A stretch of 53,050 nt of DNA from an uncultured Saprospiraceae bacterium. GTDB taxonomy: Bacteria; Bacteroidota; Bacteroidia; Chitinophagales; Saprospiraceae. This document shows positions 44,636-53,050 of this stretch, piece after piece (position 1 is the stretch's first letter; every line of letters starts with the position of its first letter). The position numbers were made by a program, and so were the translations under genes. Under the pieces are notes generated by a model. The model was not told where the DNA came from and ran no database searches. It worked only from the letters and a program-made list of their open reading frames with translations. The DNA lies in contig CALGLU010000118.1 in the NCBI GenBank assembly GCA_937959275.1, forward strand, positions 1 to 53,050. Direction: 5' to 3'.

Positions 44636-44708
44636 TATGGTTATTTGAGGTAGCCAATAGGAATAAAGATTTTTATTACTGCGCAGTTTTAAAACCTAAA
44701 ATACACGA

Positions 44709-47700
44709 ATGGCAGCTAAGAAATTCGCCACTCCAGAGAGAGTGAAATTTGGTAAAATTAAATTACCATCCCAATATCCTGATTTATTAGAGATACAACT
44801 CAAGTCATTCAAGGAGTTCTTTCAGCTAGAAACGACTCCTGAGAATAGAAATGCTGAGGGATTATTTCGAGTCTTTCAAGAGAATTTTCCGATCACGGAT
44901 GCCAGAAACATCTTTGTATTGGAGTTTCTTGATTATTTCGTAGATCCTCCTCGTTATAGCATTCCTGAATGTATGCAAAGAGGGCTGACCTATAGTGTGC
45001 CACTCAAAGCTAAGCTAAGGTTGTCTTGTAATGATGAAGAGCATGTGGATTTTCAGACCATTGTACAGGATGTGTTTTTAGGTAATATACCATATATGAC
45101 ACCTAAGGGTACATTCGTCATTAATGGTGCCGAACGTGTTATTGTTTCTCAACTACACAGATCTCCTGGTGTTTTCTTTAGCCAAAGTTTCCACCCGAAT
45201 GGATCTAAGCTCTATTCAGCTCGTGTGATTCCATTTAAAGGAGCATGGATGGAGTTTGCTACGGATATTAATACTGTCATGTATGCCTATATCGATCGTA
45301 AGAAGAAGTTTCCAGTCACAACCCTATTAAGAGCAATTGGGTATGATTCAGATAGAGATATCTTGAATCTATTCGAATTGGCAGATGAAATTAAAGCCGA
45401 CAAGAAAAATCTGAAAAAATCTATTGGCCGTAAATTAGCAGCTCGTGTATTAAGAAAATGGACTGAGGATTTCGTTGATGAAGACACAGGTGAAGTTGTC
45501 ACGATTGAGCGTAATGAGATTATCTTAGAAAGAGACATCGTCTTAGATGAAGACAATACACAACTTATCCTTGATGCAGAAACAGAGACTGTTATCCTGC
45601 AAAAAGACAATGTAGAAGAAGATTATAGTATTATTTACAACACGCTTCAAAAAGATCCAACGAGTTCAGAGATTGAAGCGGTACAACATATATATAGACA
45701 ACTTAGAGGTACTGATCCGCCTGATGAAGAAACGGCAAGAGGTATTATTGATAAATTATTCTTCTCCGATAAGCGATACAATTTGGGAGAAGTCGGTCGA
45801 TATAAAATCAACAGAAAATTAGGTGTTGATGTCGATCGTGAATTACTCGTATTAACGAAGGAAGATATCATCGAAATCGTGAAATATCTAGTTAGCTTAA
45901 TTAACCAAAAAGCTGAATTAGATGATATCGATCACTTAAGTAATAGACGTGTACGAACGGTAGGAGAGCAATTATATGCTCAGTTTGGAGTTGGGCTTGC
46001 GCGTATGGCAAGAACAATCAGAGAGCGTATGAACGTGCGTGATAATGAAGTCTTTACACCAATTGATTTGATTAATGCACGGACTCTTTCTTCTGTGATT
46101 AACTCATTTTTTGGTACGTCGCAATTATCTCAATTTTTAGATCAAACGAATCCTCTATCTGAGATCACTCACAAAAGAAGGATTTCAGCTCTTGGACCAG
46201 GAGGTCTATCTAGAGAAAGAGCAGGATTTGAGGTGCGTGATGTACATTATTCTCACTATGGGCGATTATGTACGATTGAGACTCCGGAGGGGCCTAATAT
46301 TGGATTGATATCTACCTTATGTGTTCACGCCAAAGTGAACAAAATGGGATTCTTGGAGACGCCTTATAGAAAGGTTATCAATGGTCTTGTCGATATTAAA
46401 AACGAAGCCCAATATTTGTCTGCTGAAGGAGAAGATTTCAAAAAGATTGCACAGGCGAATTCGTACTTAAATGAAAAAGGAAATTTCATAAACGATAAAA
46501 TTAAGTGTCGCGAACATGGTGATTTCCCCGTTCTTGCACCGGAAGAAATAGAATATATGGACGTTGCACCCAACCAAATTGTTGGGGTATCAGCGTCATT
46601 GATTCCATTCTTAGAAAATGATGATGCGAATAGAGCCTTGATGGGATCTAATATGCAACGTCAGGCTGTGCCATTGGTTAAACCAGATTCTCCAATTGTA
46701 GGGACTGGCCTGGAAGCAAAGGTTGCGCAGGATTCAAGAATGTTGATTAATGCAGAAGGGCAAGGTGTCGTAGAATATGTTGATGCCAATGAGATCATCA
46801 TTAAGTATGACAGATCAGAAGATGAGCAATTGGTTTCCTTTGAAGATAATGTCAAGTCATATAACCTGATAAAATTCAGAAGAACGAATCAAGGTACATG
46901 TATCAACCTTAAGCCGATTGTCCGCAAAGGAGATCGTGTTAAAAAAGGAAGTTTGTTATGTGATGGCTATGCGACTCAAAAAGGTGAGTTAGCCTTGGGG
47001 CAAAATCTTAAGGTCGCCTTTATGCCTTGGAAAGGCTATAACTTTGAGGATGCCATTGTATTGTCTGAAAGAGTTGTTCGCCAAGATGTCTTTACTTCAT
47101 TGCACATCGAGAGTTTTGAATTAGATGTTAGAGATACAAAATTAGGTGAAGAAGAATTAACCAATGATATCCCTAACGTTAGTGAAGAGGCGACAAAAGA
47201 TCTTGATGAGAATGGTATTATTAGAGTTGGTGCGTGGATAGGAGAGGGTAATATCTTGATTGGTAAAATTACGCCAAAAGGAGAATCAGATCCGACACCA
47301 GAAGAAAAGTTATTGAGAGCGATATTTGGAGATAAAGCTGGAGATGTCAAAGATGCATCGCTTAAAGCGCCTCCATCTACCAAAGGTGTCATTATCAATA
47401 AACAATTATTTGCCAGAGCCAAAAAAGATAAATTCCAAAAAGTTCAGGAGAAAGAGATCCTATCTAAATTGGAAGACAGGCATGAGGTAACGTTGAATGA
47501 ATTAAAGACTGTCCTTGTTGATAAATTAATGGTCTTGTTAAAAGGTAAGACCTCACAAGGAGTGAACAGTATTTATAATGAAGAACTCGTCACAAAAGGC
47601 ACCAAATTTTCGAATAAGGTTCTAAAGACGATTAATTATCAGCAAGTAGATTATACCAACTGGACTGATGAAAAGGAAATAAATTCATTGATCGCAACTC

Positions 47701-48521
47701 TACTTCACAATTACTCAATAAAAGTAAATGAAGAAGTAGGTAAATATAAAAGAGAGAAATTTAATATCAGTATTGGTGATGAGTTACCAGCTGGTGTTCT
47801 CAAGTTAGCTAAAGTCTATTTGGCTAAGAAGCGAAAATTGAAAGTAGGGGATAAATTAGCAGGACGTCACGGAAATAAAGGAATTGTATCTAGAATTGTA
47901 AGACTTGAAGATATGCCTTTCCTTGAGGACGGAACACCTGTTGATATTGTATTGAATCCACTTGGGGTACCATCACGGATGAACCTAGGCCAGATATTCG
48001 AAACAGTTCTTGGTTGGGCTGGAGAGAAAATGGGGACTAAGTTTGCGACTCCAATATTTGATGGAGCTAGAATGGATGAGATCGAAGATTATATCCAGCA
48101 ATGTAACTTGCCAAGTCTTGGACAGGCTTATTTAAGTGACGGTGAGACAGGAGATCGATTCCACCAGCAAGCAACTGTAGGTGTTATCTATATGTTGAAG
48201 TTGTCACACATGGTAGACGACAAGATGCACGCAAGATCAATTGGACCATACTCATTAATTACGCAACAGCCATTGGGTGGTAAAGCTCAGTTTGGGGGTC
48301 AGCGTTTTGGTGAGATGGAAGTATGGGCTTTAGAAGCATTTGGAGCTGCTAATATTTTACGAGAATTATTGACAATTAAGTCTGATGATATCGTAGGGCG
48401 TGCCAAAGCGTATGAAGCAATTGTCAAAGGTGACAATTTGCCAGAACCGAATATACCAGAATCATTCAATGTATTGGTTCACGAATTGAGAGGACTCGCA
48501 CTTGACGTGAAGTTCGATTAG
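44709..48521 (+). CDS. rpoB: DNA-directed RNA polymerase subunit beta
   Basis: This 1270-residue subunit forms one pincer and the rifampicin pocket. The pocket reads [20 protein letters not shown] from residue 468; D478, H488 and S493 correspond to E. coli D516, H526 and S531 and are unmutated, so no common rifampicin-resistance change is present. Later conserved blocks include [46 protein letters not shown], and the C-terminal [24 protein letters not shown]. rpoC follows 33 bp downstream. Confidence 0.99.
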   Translation: MAAKKFATPERVKFGKIKLPSQYPDLLEIQLKSFKEFFQLETTPENRNAEGLFRVFQENFPITDARNIFVLEFLDYFVDPPRYSIPECMQRGLTYSVPLKAKLRLSCNDEEHVDFQTIVQDVFLGNIPYMTPKGTFVINGAERVIVSQLHRSPGVFFSQSFHPNGSKLYSARVIPFKGAWMEFATDINTVMYAYIDRKKKFPVTTLLRAIGYDSDRDILNLFELADEIKADKKNLKKSIGRKLAARVLRKWTEDFVDEDTGEVVTIERNEIILERDIVLDEDNTQLILDAETETVILQKDNVEEDYSIIYNTLQKDPTSSEIEAVQHIYRQLRGTDPPDEETARGIIDKLFFSDKRYNLGEVGRYKINRKLGVDVDRELLVLTKEDIIEIVKYLVSLINQKAELDDIDHLSNRRVRTVGEQLYAQFGVGLARMARTIRERMNVRDNEVFTPIDLINARTLSSVINSFFGTSQLSQFLDQTNPLSEITHKRRISALGPGGLSRERAGFEVRDVHYSHYGRLCTIETPEGPNIGLISTLCVHAKVNKMGFLETPYRKVINGLVDIKNEAQYLSAEGEDFKKIAQANSYLNEKGNFINDKIKCREHGDFPVLAPEEIEYMDVAPNQIVGVSASLIPFLENDDANRALMGSNMQRQAVPLVKPDSPIVGTGLEAKVAQDSRMLINAEGQGVVEYVDANEIIIKYDRSEDEQLVSFEDNVKSYNLIKFRRTNQGTCINLKPIVRKGDRVKKGSLLCDGYATQKGELALGQNLKVAFMPWKGYNFEDAIVLSERVVRQDVFTSLHIESFELDVRDTKLGEEELTNDIPNVSEEATKDLDENGIIRVGAWIGEGNILIGKITPKGESDPTPEEKLLRAIFGDKAGDVKDASLKAPPSTKGVIINKQLFARAKKDKFQKVQEKEILSKLEDRHEVTLNELKTVLVDKLMVLLKGKTSQGVNSIYNEELVTKGTKFSNKVLKTINYQQVDYTNWTDEKEINSLIATLLHNYSIKVNEEVGKYKREKFNISIGDELPAGVLKLAKVYLAKKRKLKVGDKLAGRHGNKGIVSRIVRLEDMPFLEDGTPVDIVLNPLGVPSRMNLGQIFETVLGWAGEKMGTKFATPIFDGARMDEIEDYIQQCNLPSLGQAYLSDGETGDRFHQQATVGVIYMLKLSHMVDDKMHARSIGPYSLITQQPLGGKAQFGGQRFGEMEVWALEAFGAANILRELLTIKSDDIVGRAKAYEAIVKGDNLPEPNIPESFNVLVHELRGLALDVKFD

Positions 48522-48554
48522 TCTTTTATTAACCTTTAGAAATTAAAGTAGTAT

Positions 48555-51500
48555 ATGCCATTTAAAAAGAATCATACGAATAATAGAGCTAATTCAAATT
48601 TTGAATCAATTACGATTAGACTCTGTTCACCTGATGATATTTTAGAAAGATCTTATGGCGAGGTATTAAAACCTGAGACCATTAATTATAGATCTTATAA
48701 GCCAGAGAGAGATGGATTATTCTGTGAAAGAATATTTGGTCCTGTGAAAGACTATGAGTGTTACTGTGGTAAATATAAAAGAATCAGGTATAAAGGGATT
48801 GTTTGTGATAGATGTGGTGTCGAAGTTACTGAGAAGAAAGTACGACGAGAGCGAATGGGGCACATCAAACTGGTTGTCCCTGTTGTCCATATTTGGTTTT
48901 TCAAATCATTGCCGAATAAAATAGGTTATCTCCTCGGATTGTCTTCTAAGAAATTAGAGACGATCATTTACTATGAGCGCTATGTCGTTATCCAAGCAGG
49001 TGTTAAAGAAGAAGAGATCAAGCGGTTAGATCTTTTGACAGAAGAAGAATACTTCGATGTATTGGATACACTGCCAGAAGGTAACCAGTTATTAGAAGAT
49101 AGTGACCCACAGAAATTTGTTGCCAAGATGGGAGCAGAATCTGTTAGTGATCTGCTAGATCAATTACAGCTGACAGAATTAGCTGCAGCACTGAGACATC
49201 AAGCTGCAACTGAGACATCACAACAAAGAAAGTCAGAAGCATTAAAGAGATTACGTGTTGTTGAGGCATTCCGTGATGGTCAGACAAGAGTTGTCAATGA
49301 GCCGAAATGGGCAGTGATCCAATACCTACCAGTCATACCGCCAGAGTTGAGGCCATTAGTGCCATTGGATGGTGGTCGTTTTGCAAGTTCAGATTTAAAT
49401 GATTTGTATAGACGTGTGATCATTAGAAATAATCGACTTAAAAGATTGTTAGAGATCAAAGCACCAGAAGTTATTCTTCGAAATGAGAAACGAATGCTTC
49501 AAGAGGCTGTCGATTCATTGTTTGATAATTCTAGAAAATCTAATGCGGTAAAAGCAGAAGGTGGTCGATCATTAAAATCTTTGAGTGATATTCTTAAAGG
49601 TAAGCAAGGTCGTTTCCGTCAGAATCTATTGGGTAAGCGTGTGGATTATTCAGGTCGTTCAGTTATTGTCGTTGGACCTAATTTGAAATTACACGAATGT
49701 GGATTACCAAAAGGTATGGCAGCGGAGCTATTTAAGCCGTTTGTCATCCGTAAATTAATAGAACGAGGAATTGTTAAAACAGTGAAATCTGCTAAAAAAT
49801 TAGTGGATCGTAAAGAACCAGTTATTTGGGAGATTCTTGAAAATTTATTGAAAGGACATCCGATATTACTGAATAGAGCACCGACTCTTCACAGATTGTC
49901 AATTCAGGCATTTAAGCCTCAATTGGTAGAGGGTAAAGCGATTCAATTGCACCCACTTGTTTGTGGTGCCTTTAATGCGGATTTTGATGGTGATCAGATG
50001 GCTGTTCACGTGCCACTAAGCCAAGCAGCAATTCTAGAGGCGCAAGTATTGTGCTTGTCATCTCACAATATGTTGAATCCTCAAGATGGTTCTCCGATTA
50101 CTCTGCCGTCTCAGGATATGGTACTTGGTCTCTATTATTTGACCAAAGAACGTTCAAGAGATGAGTCTGTTAAATTGTCTACATTTTATTCTTCAGAGGA
50201 GGTCATCATTGCTTTTAACGAAGGCAGAGTTGATTTGCATGCAGCAATAAAAGTGCGGGTGAATACAGAAAACGAAGAAGGAGAGAAGACTAGAGATATT
50301 GTCGAAACGACTGTAGGTCGAGTGATCTTTAATGAAGCTTTACCAGAAGGCATTCCATATACAGATGAGTTGATGACCAAGAGAGCTTTGAAAAAGTTCA
50401 TCGGTACCATCATTGAGCGAACAGATTTTAAGATCACAGCTGAATTCTTAGATAGGATTAAGACTCTTGGTTACTACTGGTCATTCAAAGGTGGTTTGTC
50501 CTTTAACTTGGGAGATTTAATCAATCCTACGATTAAAGAAGCTACATTGATCGATGCGAACACTGAGGTTGATGAAGTGTGGGAGAATTATAATATGGGT
50601 CTCATTACAAATAATGAGCGTTATAATCAGATCATTGATAAGTGGACCTTTGCAGATAACAGGATTACGGAAAATCTGATGAAGGAATTAGCAGAGCATA
50701 AGGATGGATTTAATTCTGTGTATATGATGCTAGATTCTGGAGCCAGGGGATCAAAACAACAGATTAAGCAGTTGTGTGGATTGAGGGGATTGATGGCTAA
50801 GCCAAGAAAATCTGGAGATACTGGTGGAGCGATTATTGAAAATCCAATCTTATCTAATTTCCTAGAAGGCTTATCAGTACTTGAATATTTTATATCTACT
50901 CACGGTGCGCGTAAAGGTTTGGCCGATACAGCATTGAAGACTGCAGATGCAGGTTATTTGACAAGACGATTGGTTGATGTATCGCAAGACGTTATTATAA
51001 CAGAAACAGATTGTCAAACATTACGAGGAATTGAAACTATAGCATTGAAGGATAATGAAAATGTAGTTCAATCTTTATCTGATCGAATCAGAGGTAGATA
51101 TACATTGAGAAATATTCACCACCCTGTGACAGATGAGATCATGCTTGAGTCTGCTGAATACATCACAGATAAAATTGCAATACAAATTGATGAAGAAGGT
51201 GTTGAGAGAGTGAAAATTCGATCTGTATTAACCTGCGAATCAGCGACCGGTGTCTGCGCAAAATGCTACGGTAAAAACTTAGCAACGGGCCGTATCGCAC
51301 ATGAAGGCGATAGTGTTGGTATTATTGCTGCTCAGAGTATTGGAGAGCCTGGTACGCAGTTGACACTTCGTACATTCCACGTTGGTGGTATTGCATCTGT
51401 TACTAAGCAAGAAAATCAATTGTTTTCTAAATTTGATGGCACGCTAGAATTTGATAATATTAAGACAACGACATTTGTTGAAGGTGATAAGAAATCAGAA

Positions 51501-52853
51501 GTTGTTTTATCAAGATCAGGTGAACTTAGAATCGTAGATAAAGCGTCTGGAAAAGTCTTTACGACGCATCATATCCCTTATGGTTCTACCATCTTAGTTG
51601 ATGATAAAAAGAAGATTGCGAAAGGAGACGTCATTTGCGAATGGGATCCATTTAATGCCGTGATTGTATCTGAATTTGGAGGTATTATCCAATATGAAGA
51701 TGTTGATGAAGGTCAGACGTTTAGAACAGAGAGAGATGACCAGACAGGATATGTAGAGAAGGTCGTCATTGAGTCTAAGAATAAGAAGAAAATTCCAACA
51801 CTTAAAGTTGTAAGCCCAGGCGGGAAAGACTTGAAAAATTATAGTCTTCCAGTGGGTGCTTATATTTCAGTTGAGAACGGAGCAGAAGTGAAGCCAGGTG
51901 ATAAGATTGTTAAGATACCTCGTAAGTTAGGTTCTATACAAGATATTACGGGTGGTCTGCCTCGGGTCACTGAATTGTTTGAGGCAAGGAATCCATCTAA
52001 TCCAGCTGTTACATCAGAGATTGATGGTATCGTTTCTTTTGGAAAAATTAAGCGTGGTAACAGAGAGGTCTTTGTTGAAGATGAGAAGACTGAGCAAAAA
52101 CGTAAATACTTGATTGGCTTATCAAAGCACATCTTAGTACAAGAAGGTGATTTTGTAAGAGCTGGAACACAATTATCCGATGGAGCGACTGCACCAGCAG
52201 ATATCTTAAGTATTAAAGGTCCTTTTGCTGTACAGTCATACTTAGTCAATGGTATTCAAGAGGTTTATCGTTCTCAAGGGATTACGATTAATGATAAACA
52301 CATTGAAGTCATTGTGAGACAAATGATGAGACGAGTTGAAATTGAAGATGCAGGTGATACGATTTTCTTAGAAGGAGAAGCTGTTGAGAAAGTGAACTTC
52401 AACGCTCAGAATGATTGGATCTTTGATAAGAAATTTGTGGAGGAAGCTGAAGATTCTGAGAATATGAAGAAAGGGCAGTTGGTGTCGATCAGACAGTTGA
52501 GGGAAGAAAATTCATTATTAAAACGTAATGATAAAAAAGTCGTTGTGTTTAGAGATGCAGTTCCTGCGACAGCGAAACCAATTCTTCAAGGTATTACAAA
52601 ATCATCTTTAGGTGTTCAGAGTTGGATCTCAGCTGCCTCATTCCAAGAGACGACAAAAGTCTTAAGTACTGCAGCGATTGGTGCAAAACAAGATTTCTTG
52701 AATGGATTAAAAGAAAATGTAATTGTTGGAAAATTAATTCCAGCAGGAACAGGATTGAAGAAATTCAGAGACATTAAAGTCGTACCAAACGAGATCATAC
52801 CAGAAGAAGTTGAAGATGCAGAAACAGAAGAATTAATAGAAGCCGGATTATAG
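48555..52853 (+). CDS. rpoC: DNA-directed RNA polymerase subunit beta'
   Basis: This 1432-residue catalytic subunit has zinc-binding cysteines at 69, 71, 84 and 87 (YCGK, CDRCGVE), and the active-site motif [12 protein letters not shown] at 474-485, whose three Asp bind the catalytic Mg2+. The second zinc site ([13 protein letters not shown]) and the trigger-loop region ([21 protein letters not shown]) are intact. The gene ends the operon; a terminator follows 30 bp downstream and a group II intron begins right after it. Confidence 0.99.
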   Translation: MPFKKNHTNNRANSNFESITIRLCSPDDILERSYGEVLKPETINYRSYKPERDGLFCERIFGPVKDYECYCGKYKRIRYKGIVCDRCGVEVTEKKVRRERMGHIKLVVPVVHIWFFKSLPNKIGYLLGLSSKKLETIIYYERYVVIQAGVKEEEIKRLDLLTEEEYFDVLDTLPEGNQLLEDSDPQKFVAKMGAESVSDLLDQLQLTELAAALRHQAATETSQQRKSEALKRLRVVEAFRDGQTRVVNEPKWAVIQYLPVIPPELRPLVPLDGGRFASSDLNDLYRRVIIRNNRLKRLLEIKAPEVILRNEKRMLQEAVDSLFDNSRKSNAVKAEGGRSLKSLSDILKGKQGRFRQNLLGKRVDYSGRSVIVVGPNLKLHECGLPKGMAAELFKPFVIRKLIERGIVKTVKSAKKLVDRKEPVIWEILENLLKGHPILLNRAPTLHRLSIQAFKPQLVEGKAIQLHPLVCGAFNADFDGDQMAVHVPLSQAAILEAQVLCLSSHNMLNPQDGSPITLPSQDMVLGLYYLTKERSRDESVKLSTFYSSEEVIIAFNEGRVDLHAAIKVRVNTENEEGEKTRDIVETTVGRVIFNEALPEGIPYTDELMTKRALKKFIGTIIERTDFKITAEFLDRIKTLGYYWSFKGGLSFNLGDLINPTIKEATLIDANTEVDEVWENYNMGLITNNERYNQIIDKWTFADNRITENLMKELAEHKDGFNSVYMMLDSGARGSKQQIKQLCGLRGLMAKPRKSGDTGGAIIENPILSNFLEGLSVLEYFISTHGARKGLADTALKTADAGYLTRRLVDVSQDVIITETDCQTLRGIETIALKDNENVVQSLSDRIRGRYTLRNIHHPVTDEIMLESAEYITDKIAIQIDEEGVERVKIRSVLTCESATGVCAKCYGKNLATGRIAHEGDSVGIIAAQSIGEPGTQLTLRTFHVGGIASVTKQENQLFSKFDGTLEFDNIKTTTFVEGDKKSEVVLSRSGELRIVDKASGKVFTTHHIPYGSTILVDDKKKIAKGDVICEWDPFNAVIVSEFGGIIQYEDVDEGQTFRTERDDQTGYVEKVVIESKNKKKIPTLKVVSPGGKDLKNYSLPVGAYISVENGAEVKPGDKIVKIPRKLGSIQDITGGLPRVTELFEARNPSNPAVTSEIDGIVSFGKIKRGNREVFVEDEKTEQKRKYLIGLSKHILVQEGDFVRAGTQLSDGATAPADILSIKGPFAVQSYLVNGIQEVYRSQGITINDKHIEVIVRQMMRRVEIEDAGDTIFLEGEAVEKVNFNAQNDWIFDKKFVEEAEDSENMKKGQLVSIRQLREENSLLKRNDKKVVVFRDAVPATAKPILQGITKSSLGVQSWISAASFQETTKVLSTAAIGAKQDFLNGLKENVIVGKLIPAGTGLKKFRDIKVVPNEIIPEEVEDAETEELIEAGL

Positions 52854-52883
52854 AATAAGCGTCCGGTATATCTTATAGAATAT

Positions 52884-52915
52884 AGGCTAAGTCTTTTAAA
52901 AGGCTTAGCCTTTTT
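52884..52915 (+). terminator. rpoBC operon terminator
   Basis: AGGCTAAG and CTTAGCCT form an 8-bp stem, extended inward by CTTTT/AAAAG, and are followed by TTTTT. The group II intron starts at the very next base, so this hairpin is also the probable intron target. Confidence 0.9.
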
Positions 52916-53050
52916 GTGTGCCATGCATACTACACACGTTTAGGGTTAAAGTCCCGAACGAGCCTATTTGACAGGAATCGTTAGCCGATCGCAAGGGTGT
53001 CCTTCGTGAGGAGGAATCTGAAGGAAGCGTCAAGCAAAATGTTGATATGA
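52916..53050 (+). mobile_element. 5' end of a bacterial class C (IIC) group II intron, cut by the window edge
   Basis: The sequence begins GTGTGCC, the GUGYG 5' splice-site class, and runs through domain I blocks typical of bacterial group II introns: AGGGTTAAAGTCCCGAAC, TCGTTAGCCGATCGCAAGGG, then TGTCC and GAGGAATCTGAAGGAAGC. From memory the order and wording closely follow the well-studied IIC intron of Oceanobacillus iheyensis. Class C introns insert directly after terminator hairpins, exactly the position here. The rest of the ribozyme and any reverse transcriptase/maturase lie beyond the window. Confidence 0.9.

Noticed and set aside
46100-46200. Rifampicin-resistance mutation in rpoB
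   Set aside because: The three main positions (D478, H488, S493) carry wild-type residues; the N-to-T difference next to them is probably lineage variation.
52616-52924. 102-residue minus-strand ORF
   Set aside because: It is a shadow of the rpoC 3' end and runs over the rpoC terminator; no family features.

Overview
The window reads as a chromosomal stretch from a low-to-moderate GC member of the Bacteroidota, probably Saprospiria-like (an inference from gene content, not from a marker tree). The signs are a SusC/SusD pair, lipoproteins with Bacteroidota-type lipoboxes, C-terminal type IX secretion sorting domains, FG-GAP/ASPIC-UnbV surface proteins, lamin-tail-domain surface proteins, A-rich translation starts without Shine-Dalgarno motifs, promoter boxes of the TAnnTTTG type, and the order tRNA-Thr/Tyr/Gly/Thr - tuf - tRNA-Trp - secE - nusG - rplKAJL - rpoBC.

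Layout. 1-600 is a 66-bp tandem repeat array whose units each hold two hairpins. 831-9454 is a single-strand operon: membrane fusion protein, TolC-type channel, MacB-type ATPase, two FtsX-type permeases, then a sigma-54 activator and its histidine kinase. A sigma-54-like promoter lies just before it. 9486-11633 (minus) pairs a membrane fatty acid desaturase with a lipoprotein formylglycine-generating enzyme that keeps both catalytic cysteines. 11634-12033 has no protein gene but carries two tandem copies of a structured element with four complementary segments and a terminator. 12034-14216 (minus) is surE - small membrane protein - lpxB, divergent from hemH (14319-15317). 15392-21672 (minus) holds two large paralogous lamin-tail surface proteins, and upstream of them lie psd and cdsA (phospholipid synthesis).

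23391-27400 is a large FG-GAP/UnbV lipoprotein overlapping pdxJ. 27483-29963 is a secreted HExxH metalloprotease-like protein with a sorting domain. 30355-36316 is a SusC-SusD-lipoprotein operon ended by a strong terminator, followed by a second FG-GAP/UnbV protein with a sorting domain and by a Xer recombinase. 39497-52853 is the tRNA/tuf/ribosomal protein/RNA polymerase block. Inside it, behind tRNA-Thr(GGT), is a broken copy of that tRNA's 3' end interrupted by a 20-bp perfect palindrome.

At the right edge, immediately after the T-tract of the rpoC terminator, the sequence turns into the 5' end of a group II intron of the bacterial C type; the window ends inside it. The observations I rate highest are this intron, the tandem four-segment RNA-like elements at 11.7-12.0 kb, the palindrome-interrupted tRNA fragment, the exported FGE and the 66-bp hairpin array. 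All functional calls rest on reading the sequence; no database search was run.
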